This document shows positions 1-9,807 of a stretch of 64,000 bases of DNA, piece after piece (the first letter of the stretch is position 1; each line of letters opens with the position of its first letter). Under the pieces are notes generated by a model that was given only the letters and a program-made list of their open reading frames with translations, did not search any database and was not told the origin of the DNA. Source of the DNA: JADKBO01 sp965230345 (GTDB lineage Bacteria; Bacteroidota; Bacteroidia; Chitinophagales; Saprospiraceae); assembly GCA_965230345.1 (NCBI GenBank), contig CBDDKR010000001.1:806001-870000 (forward strand). The letters are read 5' to 3'. The translations under genes and the position numbers were made by a program.

Positions 1-1
1 A

Positions 2-3000
2 CCGAATGTAGGTCAGATCTTGACGTATAGCATAACGATCGAGAACAAAGGGCCAGATGCAGCTACGGGAGTATCAATAGAAGACATTGTACCAAATGGA
101 TTGAGCAATGTATCAAACATCAGCAATGGTGGCGTAATGAATAGCGGAACGATAACGTGGAGCGGTTTAAGTATAGCATCAGGCAGCAGTGTGGTATTGA
201 CTTACGAAGCGGAAGTGATGGCACCTGGTACAGGCGTTAGTTATAAAAACGTATCACAGGTGACGGCATCTGATCAGTACGATGTTGATTCTACACCAGA
301 TAACGATGATGGAGACCAGAGTGAAGATGATGAAGACAATGAAGAGGTTACACCACAGCAGTCGGATTTAGAATTGACAAAAGAAGCAGACGATACGACA
401 CCGAATGTAGGTCAGATCTTGACGTATAGCATAACGATCGAGAACAAAGGACCAGATGCAGCTACGGGAGTATCGATAGAAGACATTGTACCAAATGGAT
501 TGAGCAATGTATCGAACATCAGCAATGGTGGCGTGATGAATAGCGGAACGATAACGTGGAGCGGTTTAAGTATAGCATCAGGCAGCAGTGTGGTATTGAC
601 TTACGAAGCGGAAGTGATGGCACCAGGTACAGGCGTTAGTTATAAGAACGTATCACAGGTGACGGCATCCGATCAGTACGATATTGATTCTACACCAGAT
701 AACGATGATGGAGACCAGAGTGAAGATGATGAAGATAATGAAGAGGTTACACCACAGCAGTCGGATTTAGAATTGACAAAAGAAGCGGACGATACAACAC
801 CGAATGTAGGTCAGATCTTGACGTATAGCATAACGATCGAGAACAAAGGGCCAGATGCAGCTACGGGAGTATCAATAGAAGACATTGTACCAAATGGATT
901 GAGCAATGTATCGAACATCAGCAATGGTGGCGTGATGAATAGTGGAACGATAACGTGGAGCGGTTTGAGTATAGCATCAGGCAGCAGTGTGGTATTGACT
1001 TACGAAGCGGAAGTGATGGCACCAGGTACAGGCGTTAGTTATAAGAACGTATCACAGGTGACGGCATCTGATCAGTACGATATTGATTCTACACCAGATA
1101 ACGATGATGGAGACCAGAGTGAAGATGATGAAGATAATGAAGAGGTTACACCACAGCAGTCGGATTTAGAATTGACAAAAGAAGCAGACGATACAACACC
1201 GAATGTAGGTCAGATCTTGACGTATAGCATAACGATTGAGAACAAAGGGCCAGATGCAGCTACGGGAGTATCAATAGAAGACATTGTACCAAATGGATTG
1301 AGCAATGTATCGAACATCAGCAATGGTGGCGTGATGAATAGTGGAACGATAACGTGGAGCGGTTTGAGTATAGCATCAGGCAGCAGTGTGGTATTGACTT
1401 ACGAAGCGGAAGTGATGGCACCAGGTACAGGCGTTAGTTATAAGAACGTATCACAGGTGACGGCATCTGATCAGTACGATATTGATTCTACACCAGATAA
1501 CGATGATGGAGACCAGAGTGAAGATGATGAAGATAATGAAGAGGTTACACCACAGCAGTCGGATTTAGAATTGACAAAAGAAGCAGACGATACAACACCG
1601 AATGTAGGTCAGATCTTGACGTATAGCATAACGATTGAGAACAAAGGGCCAGATGCAGCTACGGGAGTATCAATAGAAGACATTGTACCAAATGGATTGA
1701 GCAATGTATCGAACATCAGCAATGGTGGCGTGATGAATAGTGGAACGATAACGTGGAGCGGTTTGAGTATAGCATCAGGCAGCAGTGTGGTATTGACTTA
1801 CGAAGCGGAAGTGATGGCACCAGGTACAGGCGTTAGTTATAAAAACGTATCGCAGGTGACGGCATCCGATCAGTACGATATTGATTCTACACCAGATAAC
1901 GATGATGGAGACCAGAGTGAAGATGATGAAGACAATGAAGAGGTTACACCACAGCAGTCGGATTTAGAATTGACAAAAGAAGCGGACGATACAACACCGA
2001 ATGTAGGTCAGATCTTGACGTATAGCATAACGATTGAGAACAAAGGACCAGATGCAGCTACGGGAGTATCGATAGAAGACATTGTACCAAATGGATTGAG
2101 CAATGTATCGAACATCAGTAATGGTGGCGTAATGAATAGCGGAACGATAACATGGAGCGGGTTGAGTATAGCATCAGGCAGCAGCGTGGTATTGACTTAC
2201 GAAGCGGAAGTTATGGCACCTGGTACAGGCGTTAGTTATAAGAACGTTTCACAGGTGACGGCATCCGATCAGTACGATATTGATTCTACACCAGATAACG
2301 ATGATGGAGACCAGAGTGAAGATGATGAAGACAATGAAGAGGTTACGCCACAGCAGTCGGATTTAGAATTGACAAAAGAAGCGGACGATACAACACCGAA
2401 TGTAGGTCAGATCTTGACGTATAGCATAACGATCGAGAACAAAGGACCAGATGCAGCTACGGGAGTATCGATAGAAGACATTGTACCAAATGGATTGAGC
2501 AATGTATCGAACATCAGCAATGGTGGCGTAATGAATAGCGGAACGATAACTTGGAGCGGGTTGAGTATAGCATCAGGCAGCAGTGTGGTATTGACTTACG
2601 AAGCGGAAGTGATGGCACCAGGTACAGGCGTTAGTTATAAGAACGTATCACAGGTGACGGCATCCGATCAGTACGATATTGATTCTACACCAGATAACGA
2701 TGATGGAGACCAGAGTGAAGATGATGAAGACAATGAAGAGGTTACACCACAGCAGTCGGATTTAGAATTGACAAAAGAAGCAGACGATACAACACCGAAT
2801 GTAGGTCAGATCTTGACGTATAGCATAACGATTGAGAACAAAGGACCAGATGCAGCTACGGGAGTATCGATAGAAGACATTGTACCAAATGGATTGAGCA
2901 ATGTATCGAACATCAGCAATGGTGGCGTAATGAATAGCGGAACGATAACGTGGAGCGGGTTGAGTATAGCATCAGGCAGCAGTGTGGTATTGACTTACGA

Positions 3001-3150
3001 AGCTGAAGTTATGGCACCAGGTACAGGCGTTAGTTATAAGAACGTATCACAGGTGACGGCATCCGATCAGTACGATATTGATTCTACACCAGATAACGAT
3101 GATGGAGACCAGAGTGAAGATGATGAAGACAATGAAGAGGTTACGCCACT
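2..3150 (+). repeat. eight tandem 399-bp repeats encoding DUF11 units
   Basis: The same codon (the Pro of TPNVGQIL) recurs at 2, 401, 800, 1199, 1598, 1997, 2396 and 2795, an exact period of 399 bp or 133 codons. Copies differ mainly at third codon positions (for example ggg/gga in KGPD, tca/tcg in VSIED, agc/agt in NSGT). These silent variants are shared in a patchwork between units. The array continues upstream of the window. A ninth, strongly diverged unit follows at about 3150-3600. Confidence 0.95.
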
Positions 3151-6100
3151 GGTAGCTGACTTAAATCTTATAAAGACTGTAAATGATAGTTCCCCAAGTA
3201 TTGGAGATGAAGTTACATTTACTATTACCGTAAGTAATGAGGGACCTGATCATGCGACAGGTGTTGAAGTCGAAGACGTAGTTCCTTCAGGTTATACAAA
3301 TATCACTTCTGATGATGGATCTGTTAATGGGAATATTGTAACATTCTCTGGGGTTGATATCAGTGCAGGATCTTCGATAGATCTTACTTTAAAAGCTGTT
3401 GTAGTTGCACCAGCTGAAAATATTTCTTACAGCAATATTGCGGAGATAACAAAAGCTGATCAATACGATTCAGATTCTACTCCAGATAATGGTGCTGATA
3501 CTGATGGTGATGGCAATATCGGATCGCAAGATGCTGATCATAATCAAGATCTGGATGATGAGGATGATGGAGACGATGCTATAATAATACCAAATGGAAC
3601 TATATCTGGTTATGTATTGGAGGATGTGGATAACGATGATGTTGGTGATGATGGAGTTAACGGAGTCGAGATAAAACTTTTAGAGGCTGGGACGAATAGT
3701 GTTTTAAATACTGTGACAACCAATGCAGATGGGTATTACATATTTACAGGTGTTGAGCCTGGTGATTATGTTGTAATGGAGCAGGATGAATCTGAAATTG
3801 ATGAAGATTTTGTTGATGTTTACGATGGTGATGATAGCCCGGAAGATTCCAATGATGCTGTTGATAATTTGGATGATGATATGATCTCTGTAACGATTGA
3901 GGCTGGTGAAATGGATATGGATAACAATTTTGTGGAGGAACAACTTGGTTCTCTATCGGGATATGTGCAATTGGATGATGATAATGATGATTCTGGAGAT
4001 TCTCCGCAGGTTGGTGTAATTGTAGAATTAAAAGATGAATTAGGAAATGATATTACAAGTGTTGTTACTGATGATAATGGATACTATGAGTTCATCAATC
4101 TAGAACCAGATACCTACATTGTAACGACTACGAATCCTGCGCATAGTCAGAGTATTTCGGATCAAGATCAAAGTCCAGATGGCGATTCTTCAGATTCAGA
4201 TTTAACTGTTGATAATTCTATCATGGTAGTAGTAACTCCAGGAGAGGATGATACAGATAACAATTTTGTTGATGAATTATTTGGAATTATTAGTGGTCAA
4301 GTATCTGAAAAATCAAATGATGGAAGTGTTGTTGTCATTGAAATTGAAGGAATTGAAATCAAATTGATCAATGAAAATGATGAGGTAGTTTCTACAACTC
4401 TAACAGATAATACTGGATATTTTGAATTTACAGATGTAGCTCCAGGAAATTATACATTGATGGAGCAAGATGAATCAGAGATCAATCCAGATTATATCGA
4501 CCTTTATGATGGTGATGAAACTCCAGAAGATGGTGTAGATGGTGTAGATAACTTGGATGATGATATGATACAAGTAGTGTTACATGCAGGAGAACACGAT
4601 GCTGATAATAATTTTGTCGAACAAAGACTGGCTTCTATTGGAGATATGGTATGGTTTGATTTGAATGGAAATGGTATACTCGATTCTGGAGAAGTTGGAC
4701 TCCCCGGAATAGAAGTAACTCTTCTTGATGGATCGGGAATTCCACTTACGCAAGACGGTAAAGGGAATCCTGTAACACCAATAATCACTGATGATGAAGG
4801 GAAATACTTGTTCGATGACCTGATTCCTGGAAGATATTATGTGAAATTTGGGGAATCTGATATATTAGAATTTTCACCACAAAATCAAGGTAGTGATGAA
4901 GATTTAGATAGTGATGCGGATCCTGTTACAGGTATTACAGAAGCAATAATCTTAGATGGAGGTGATGAGATTACCTCTGTAGATGCTGGATATTACTCAT
5001 TTGGGGCAATTGGTAATTACGTTTGGTTAGATGCCAATTATAATGGAATTCAAGAGGCGAATGAAGTAGGTCTGAACGACATCGTAGTAAATCTTTATAC
5101 AGATAACGATAGCGATGGAAATCCAGATCAAGTCATTCCTGTTCAATCAAAAATAACCTCTACCAATCCTACTACTGGAAAAGATGGTTACTATGTATTT
5201 GAAAACTTATCCGTTGGTTTATACTTGGTAGAATTTGTGAAATCTGACGATACAGAATTTACCATACCTAACTATAGTGGTAAAATAATCAATGCTCATG
5301 ATGAAGGAGACGATAGTGATGCAGATGCTACCAGTGGATTGAGTCATTTGATTGTATTACATCCTGGTGAATTCAATGATAAAGTTGATGCTGGATTGTA
5401 CTATCCAATGACACTTGGTGACTTGATTTGGGTTGATGACAATAATGATGGATTGTATAATCCAGGAGAACAACCTTTGATCGGTGTGGAGCTTGCTCTA
5501 TGGACGGATGATGACAATGATGGATCACCAGATACAGATACAGGGAGAAAAACGTTTACCAATTTTACGGGTAACTATACGTTTAAGAATTTGACACCAG
5601 GTAATTATGTTGTTCAAGTTGTGCCAGCAAACTTTGAAGTGGGGCAGGTATTACATGGTTTCGTGTCAAGTACAGGAAACGATCCAACTCCAGACCCAGA
5701 TGTCGATCCAAGTAATATGGATGATAATGGATATAATCCTAATTTAGGTATCGGTGTTATAAGTAGGACGGTAACATTAGTTTCTGATGACGAACCAGTT
5801 AATGATGGTGATACAAGCCCGAATACAAACCTTACAGTTGATTTTGGATTTTTTAAAACTGGAAGAATTGGTGATTACGTTTGGGAAGATTCTGATGCAG
5901 ATGGAATTCAAGATGTTAATGAAGATGGAATGAATGGAATTGATGTTCATCTTTATAATGGAACAACGAATGAATTGATTACATCGACGATAACTTCACA
6001 AAATCCTAATAATGCGGCGCAACAAGGATATTATGAATTTACAGGTTTATTCCCAGGTGATTATTACATTAAAGTAGATATGCCTTCTGGTTACTTCGTT

Positions 6101-7180
6101 ACAGATGCCAATCAAGGTGGAAATGACAACTTGGACAGTGATCTTGATAATTCTAATGGCGAAAATACCACTCAAACTTATACAATAGGTACAGCGGATA
6201 ATAACATGTCTATTGATATAGGAATGTTTAAAGAAGCGAAAGTAGGTGATTACTTATGGCGTGAGGTTACTGGGGGAATGGATAATGTTCAGGATCCAAC
6301 AGATATTGGAGTAAATAATATGCTGGTTGAATTATTTGAAGTTGGTACGAATAATTTAATTGCGGATCAGATTACGCATACCGGACCTGAAGGGACTGAT
6401 GGATATTATATGTTTACGGGACTAAAACCAGGTAACTATTACATCAAGTTCCATAAGTTTAATGACTTCGAATTTGTGATTCCAAACTTTGGAGGTGATG
6501 ATATGAACGATAGTGATGTCATTGATCCAATAGTTGGTTTGACATCAGCATTTGTTGTGAATGCAGGAGATTGTATTGAAGACATTGATGCCGGCATTAG
6601 AGCATCTGCTTTACCTGTGGAATTGATTTCATTCTATGGTGAGTACAATGAAGAAAGAGATGTTAATGAATTAACTTGGGTTACTGCAAGCGAAATCAAT
6701 AACGACTACTTCCAAATCGAAAGAGCCATAGATGGAGATAACTTTGCATCGATAGGCAGGGTAGAAGGAAATGGAAATTCTAACCATAACATTACATATA
6801 CATTTGACGATATCAATGTTCTTAACTCTGGTACTTATTATTACAGACTTAAGCAATTTGATTTCGATGGAAGTTTCGAATATTCTAAAGTCATTAGTAT
6901 TAGGATAGACAAAGTTACTGATGAGGATATACAGATATTCCCAAATCCAGCAGTTGATCAAGTCAATATCAATATTGATTGGAAAGAGGGAGCAAGTGTG
7001 AAAGTATACATATTGGATGCTCAAGGTAAAATGGTAATGGATCATATGATTGATAGAACATTAGAGTACAATTCACAGTCGTTTAACGTTCCAGTTTATG
7101 ACCTGCCAAAAGGAGTTTACTTCTTTAGAGTTGAAGTAGAAAATGCTGTATTTAATAAAAAAGTATTGATTATAGAATAA
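2..7180 (+). CDS. giant DUF11/SdrD-repeat adhesin with T9SS sorting domain (5' end outside window)
   Basis: The reading frame is open from the first base, so the N-terminus lies upstream. In order it holds eight 133-residue DUF11-type units, identical in protein except for one Val/Ile difference (DVDSTP in unit 1, DIDSTP in the rest); one divergent DUF11 unit from about 3150; about eight SdrD_B/Cna-B-like domains from about 3590 to 6600 (recurring GDxVWxDxNxNGIxD, DGYYxF and LxPGxYYV motifs); a fibronectin-like stretch starting ALPVELISFYG; and a C-terminal T9SS type A domain (IFPNPAVDQVNI, ending KKVLIIE). Asp-rich loops such as DNDDGDQSEDDEDNEE suggest calcium binding. The family is secreted by T9SS and anchored at or released from the surface. 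An adhesive or matrix role is inferred. A MITE-like element begins just after the stop codon. Confidence 0.88.
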   Translation, partial: PNVGQILTYSITIENKGPDAATGVSIEDIVPNGLSNVSNISNGGVMNSGTITWSGLSIASGSSVVLTYEAEVMAPGTGVSYKNVSQVTASDQYDVDSTPDNDDGDQSEDDEDNEEVTPQQSDLELTKEADDTTPNVGQILTYSITIENKGPDAATGVSIEDIVPNGLSNVSNISNGGVMNSGTITWSGLSIASGSSVVLTYEAEVMAPGTGVSYKNVSQVTASDQYDIDSTPDNDDGDQSEDDEDNEEVTPQQSDLELTKEADDTTPNVGQILTYSITIENKGPDAATGVSIEDIVPNGLSNVSNISNGGVMNSGTITWSGLSIASGSSVVLTYEAEVMAPGTGVSYKNVSQVTASDQYDIDSTPDNDDGDQSEDDEDNEEVTPQQSDLELTKEADDTTPNVGQILTYSITIENKGPDAATGVSIEDIVPNGLSNVSNISNGGVMNSGTITWSGLSIASGSSVVLTYEAEVMAPGTGVSYKNVSQVTASDQYDIDSTPDNDDGDQSEDDEDNEEVTPQQSDLELTKEADDTTPNVGQILTYSITIENKGPDAATGVSIEDIVPNGLSNVSNISNGGVMNSGTITWSGLSIASGSSVVLTYEAEVMAPGTGVSYKNVSQVTASDQYDIDSTPDNDDGDQSEDDEDNEEVTPQQSDLELTKEADDTTPNVGQILTYSITIENKGPDAATGVSIEDIVPNGLSNVSNISNGGVMNSGTITWSGLSIASGSSVVLTYEAEVMAPGTGVSYKNVSQVTASDQYDIDSTPDNDDGDQSEDDEDNEEVTPQQSDLELTKEADDTTPNVGQILTYSITIENKGPDAATGVSIEDIVPNGLSNVSNISNGGVMNSGTITWSGLSIASGSSVVLTYEAEVMAPGTGVSYKNVSQVTASDQYDIDSTPDNDDGDQSEDDEDNEEVTPQQSDLELTKEADDTTPNVGQILTYSITIENKGPDAATGVSIEDIVPNGLSNVSNISNGGVMNSGTITWSGLSIASGSSVVLTYEAEVMAPGTGVSYKNVSQVTASDQYDIDSTPDNDDGDQSEDDEDNEEVTPLVADLNLIKTVNDSSPSIGDEVTFTITVSNEGPDHATGVEVEDVVPSGYTNITSDDGSVNGNIVTFSGVDISAGSSIDLTLKAVVVAPAENISYSNIAEITKADQYDSDSTPDNGADTDGDGNIGSQDADHNQDLDDEDDGDDAIIIPNGTISGYVLEDVDNDDVGDDGVNGVEIKLLEAGTNSVLNTVTTNADGYYIFTGVEPGDYVVMEQDESEIDEDFVDVYDGDDSPEDSNDAVDNLDDDMISVTIEAGEMDMDNNFVEEQLGSLSGYVQLDDDNDDSGDSPQVGVIVELKDELGNDITSVVTDDNGYYEFINLEPDTYIVTTTNPAHSQSISDQDQSPDGDSSDSDLTVDNSIMVVVTPGEDDTDNNFVDELFGIISGQVSEKSNDGSVVVIEIEGIEIKLINENDEVVSTTLTDNTGYFEFTDVAPGNYTLMEQDESEINPDYIDLYDGDETPEDGVDGVDNLDDDMIQVVLHAGEHDADNNFVEQRLASIGDMVWFDLNGNGILDSGEVGLPGIEVTLLDGSGIPLTQDGKGNPVTPIITDDEGKYLFDDLIPGRYYVKFGESDILEFSPQNQGSDEDLDSDADPVTGITEAIILDGGDEITSVDAGYYSFGAIGNYVWLDANYNGIQEANEVGLNDIVVNLYTDNDSDGNPDQVIPVQSKITSTNPTTGKDGYYVFENLSVGLYLVEFVKSDDTEFTIPNYSGKIINAHDEGDDSDADATSGLSHLIVLHPGEFNDKVDAGLYYPMTLGDLIWVDDNNDGLYNPGEQPLIGVELALWTDDDNDGSPDTDTGRKTFTNFTGNYTFKNLTPGNYVVQVVPANFEVGQVLHGFVSSTGNDPTPDPDVDPSNMDDNGYNPNLGIGVISRTVTLVSDDEPVNDGDTSPNTNLTVDFGFFKTGRIGDYVWEDSDADGIQDVNEDGMNGIDVHLYNGTTNELITSTITSQNPNNAAQQGYYEFTGLFPGDYYIKVDMPSGYFVTDANQGGNDNLDSDLDNSNGENTTQTYTIGTADNNMSIDIGMFKEAKVGDYLWREVTGGMDNVQDPTDIGVNNMLVELFEVGTNNLIADQITHTGPEGTDGYYMFTGLKPGNYYIKFHKFNDFEFVIPNFGGDDMNDSDVIDPIVGLTSAFVVNAGDCIEDIDAGIRASALPVELISFYGEYNEERDVNELTWVTASEINNDYFQIERAIDGDNFASIGRVEGNGNSNHNITYTFDDINVLNSGTYYYRLKQFDFDGSFEYSKVISIRIDKVTDEDIQIFPNPAVDQVNINIDWKEGASVKVYILDAQGKMVMDHMIDRTLEYNSQSFNVPVYDLPKGVYFFRVEVENAVFNKKVLIIE

Positions 7181-7181
7181 T

Positions 7182-7333
7182 GAAGTGATTAAAAACTGTG
7201 TTCAATAGCGGAATTAACTGCTTGGAAGTCAGATCAATCTTGCATAGCCAAAGCTAAGGAAATTAATTTTTGGGCAGAGATTGGATTTCAATGAGTTGAT
7301 TCTAGCATTAGGATTTAGTTTTTAAATTACTTC
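7182..7333 (+). repeat. MITE-like dispersed element, copy 1 (152 bp)
   Basis: The copy is bounded by inverted termini GAAGTGATTAAAAACT and AGTTTTTAAATTACTTC. It is flanked by the direct repeat AAT (7179-7181 and 7334-7336, extendable to AATAAT). Its interior matches copies at 32296 and 42048 (GTGTTCAATAGCGGAATTAA, GCATAGCCAAAGC, GGATTTCAATGAGTTGATTC). It contains no ORF. It lies between the adhesin stop codon and that gene's terminator, and the upstream target duplication overlaps the stop codon. Confidence 0.8.
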
Positions 7334-7356
7334 AATAATCAATTCACAATAAGCAA

Positions 7357-7390
7357 CAAAAGAGGCTGGTGATTTCACCAGCCTCTTTTG
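7357..7390 (+). terminator. Rho-independent terminator of the adhesin gene
   Basis: Perfect 16-bp inverted repeat (CAAAAGAGGCTGGTGA and its complement) with a 2-nt spacer. It starts with an A-run and ends in a T-run, so it could also act in reverse. It lies downstream of MITE copy 1 and upstream of the tig promoter. Confidence 0.8.
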
Positions 7391-7439
7391 TTATATACCC
7401 ATTCTTTTAAATACATAGACAAAGTATTAGGGGTTTTAG

Positions 7440-7447
7440 TATCTTTG
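7440..7447 (+). promoter_or_regulatory. -7 element of tig promoter
   Basis: TATCTTTG fits the Bacteroidota primary-sigma -7 consensus TAnnTTTG and lies about 120 bp before the tig start codon, just after the preceding terminator. I see no clear -33 TTG at the usual distance. Confidence 0.45.
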
Positions 7448-7569
7448 CAGTCATTTTGAAATAAGGACTAGCATTCCCATGTGTTATTTTGATGTTTTTA
7501 ACAATATAATGCAATGATAAATAACTAGTTCTTGGTTGTTTTAAATAAGTATAATTAAGATTTAGCTTC

Positions 7570-8961
7570 ATGAAATTTAACAAGATTGACAAGGAAAATT
7601 TAGAGTGTACTCTTCAGATTACTATAGAACCTAAAGATTACTTGCCAGATTTTAAAAAGCAGATTAAGGATATAAAATCTAAAGGTAGTTTTAAAGGATT
7701 TAGAAAAGGTAAAACTCCTGATTCCTTCATTCACAAAATGTACGGAAAGTCTGTATTGTCAGAGGTCGTATCAAAATCAATTGATAAGGCATTTACCGAT
7801 ATTGTTGCAGAAGAAAAGATTAATTATATAGCACAACCTTTACCTTCTACAGATCAAGATTTAGATATTGATTATAAAGATTTGAAGAAGAATTATGAAT
7901 ATTCTTTAGATCTTGGTTTAATTGATGATATTCAAATTAAAGGATTGGACAAAGATGATGTATATTACAAATATGAGGTGAGTGTTGACGAGAAGGAGTT
8001 GGAGGATCATCTGGAAAATATTAGCAAGACATTTGGAACAATGGAATCCGTAGATGATGATGTCCAGACGGATGATGTACTAAAAGTCTCAGCTGTGGAG
8101 TTGGATGGAGATAAAGAGAAGAAAGATGGCTGGATGGCTAGTTTTGATATTGTAATGAAATCTGTCACTAATGATGAATTGAAAGACTCATTGTTGAAAC
8201 TAAAGAAGGGAGACTCATTTAATGCTAATATTAATGACGTAACTAACCGACCAGCGAGTTCAATAAGAAAGGATTTGTTGGGGGTAGAAGAAGGTGATGA
8301 TAGAGAAATTGGAGAAGAGTTTGCTTATAAAATTGAAGATGTTGAACGGTTAAAGCCTGCTGAATTGACGGATGAACTCATCAAAGAGAAATTATCTACG
8401 TGGAATCTAAGTTCAATTGAGGAGCTAAAAGAGGATTTCAAAAAGAATAGAAAGGTCAACTTCGAAAAGGATGCCAAAGCGATGTTGTATCGAGATATTA
8501 TGGATACGATTATGGATAAAACTGAAGTAACATTTTCGACTTCTTATTTGAAAAGATGGCTTCAAGAATCTGAAAATGTTGGCGAAGAAAAGTTAGATGA
8601 AGTGACAGAGTCTTTCTCAAATGAGATGAAGTGGGTTAAGATAAAAGAACAACTTAAGAACCAATACAATGTTGAAATCACTCAAGGTGACATAAACAAT
8701 AAATTGTATGAAAGGGCAAGGTCTATCTTAATGCAATATGGTATGCAAGACGAAAGTATGTTGGGTATGGTTATTGAAAGGTTGAAGAAAGATCAGAATG
8801 AATACTACAACATTGTTTCATCTGCAGAAACAGAAAAAATATTTGGTCAGATTGAAGGAGACCTTACCGTAGAAATGAAAGAAGAAGGTTCTGAAAAATT
8901 CTACGAAATTGTTAATGAAAGATTTAATCCTGCTCCTGCTGCTGGCGAAGAAGAAGAGTAG
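7570..8961 (+). CDS. tig: trigger factor
   Basis: Ribosome-associated chaperone of 463 residues that binds nascent chains at the exit tunnel. The N-terminal ribosome-binding domain carries the signature GFRKGK at residues 43-48. A middle FKBP-like region (about 150-250) is poorly conserved, as is common in Bacteroidota. The C-terminal helical region holds the substrate-binding arms and ends in an acidic tail (AAGEEEE). The gene is followed on the same strand by clpP and clpX, the classical tig-clpP-clpX arrangement that supports the assignment. Length is slightly above the usual 430-450 residues. Confidence 0.93.
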   Translation: MKFNKIDKENLECTLQITIEPKDYLPDFKKQIKDIKSKGSFKGFRKGKTPDSFIHKMYGKSVLSEVVSKSIDKAFTDIVAEEKINYIAQPLPSTDQDLDIDYKDLKKNYEYSLDLGLIDDIQIKGLDKDDVYYKYEVSVDEKELEDHLENISKTFGTMESVDDDVQTDDVLKVSAVELDGDKEKKDGWMASFDIVMKSVTNDELKDSLLKLKKGDSFNANINDVTNRPASSIRKDLLGVEEGDDREIGEEFAYKIEDVERLKPAELTDELIKEKLSTWNLSSIEELKEDFKKNRKVNFEKDAKAMLYRDIMDTIMDKTEVTFSTSYLKRWLQESENVGEEKLDEVTESFSNEMKWVKIKEQLKNQYNVEITQGDINNKLYERARSILMQYGMQDESMLGMVIERLKKDQNEYYNIVSSAETEKIFGQIEGDLTVEMKEEGSEKFYEIVNERFNPAPAAGEEEE

Positions 8962-9090
8962 TCCGTTATTGGATAAACTTTTTTTTGAATATTAGGTTAA
9001 TGTATTGGTTGGAATAATAAGATGGCTTTTTTAAGCGGATTTGCAGTTATTCCAACTGATAATGTTTATTTTACAAAAAATATAGAAATT

Positions 9091-9789
9091 ATGATTCACA
9101 AGGATGAATTTAAAAAATATGCGACCAAACATTTAGGTATGAACTCCATGCATTTGGAGAAATACATGAATACATTGACACCTAATATTAAAGGTTTTAC
9201 TCCGCAGGTTATTGAGGAAAGACAAATGAATATTGTTGGAATGGATGTGTTCTCTCGATTGATGATGGATCGTATTATATTCATGGGCGTCCCTGTTAAT
9301 GACTATGTTGCAAATGTTATTCAAGCACAATTACTTTTCCTTGAATCTACAGACCCTAAAAGAGACATTCAGATGTTTATAAATAGTCCAGGTGGCTCTG
9401 TAATCGATGGTATGGGCATCTATGATACAATGCAATATGTTGCACCAGATGTAGCCACTATTTGTACTGGCCTTGCGGCTTCTATGGGCGCTGTTTTATT
9501 GGTAGCTGGTCAAAAAGGGAAAAGGTCTTGTTTGCCACACAGTAGAGTGATGATTCATCAACCTTCAGGTGGAATGCAAGGTCAATTTACGGATATGGAG
9601 ATTTCATACAATTTAATTAAGAAGTTAAGAAAGGAATTGTATGATATCATCGCATTTCATACAGGAAAAGATTTCGAGACCATCGAGAAAGACTCTGAGA
9701 GAGATTATTGGATGACATCTGAAGAAGCTAAAGAGTACGGAATAGTTGATGAAGTACTTAATAGGGGAGAGATGAAGAAATCGAAATAG
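9091..9789 (+). CDS. clpP: ATP-dependent Clp protease proteolytic subunit
   Basis: Serine peptidase that forms the tetradecameric chamber fed by ClpX. From the start chosen here the protein has 232 residues, with the catalytic triad readable as Ser131 (GLAASMGAVL), His156 (SRVMIHQPSGG) and Asp205 (RDYWMTSEEA). An in-frame ATG at 9022 would add 23 residues. I prefer 9091 because Bacteroidota ClpPs begin close to the conserved EFKKYATKHLGM stretch, which starts at residue 6 here. It is cotranscribed with tig (129 bp upstream) and clpX (18 bp downstream). Confidence 0.93.
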   Translation: MIHKDEFKKYATKHLGMNSMHLEKYMNTLTPNIKGFTPQVIEERQMNIVGMDVFSRLMMDRIIFMGVPVNDYVANVIQAQLLFLESTDPKRDIQMFINSPGGSVIDGMGIYDTMQYVAPDVATICTGLAASMGAVLLVAGQKGKRSCLPHSRVMIHQPSGGMQGQFTDMEISYNLIKKLRKELYDIIAFHTGKDFETIEKDSERDYWMTSEEAKEYGIVDEVLNRGEMKKSK

Positions 9790-9807
9790 GGAGAAAAATA
9801 ATGGTGA

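Noticed and set aside
2..3150. Regular 399-bp repeats as a possible CRISPR or satellite array
   Set aside because: The period is a multiple of three, the frame is open throughout and each unit codes for a DUF11 domain, so it is a repetitive gene.
3704..7045. Antisense frames (about 3704-3943, 4504-4788, 6671-7045) in the adhesin gene
   Set aside because: They lie opposite a strongly supported coding frame, have low-complexity composition caused by Asp/Gly codons on the other strand and no start signals.
9022..9090. Longer clpP start (ATG at 9022)
   Set aside because: The added 23 residues (AFLSGFAVIPTDN...) are not found at the front of Bacteroidota ClpPs known to me. The ATG at 9091 gives the standard length.
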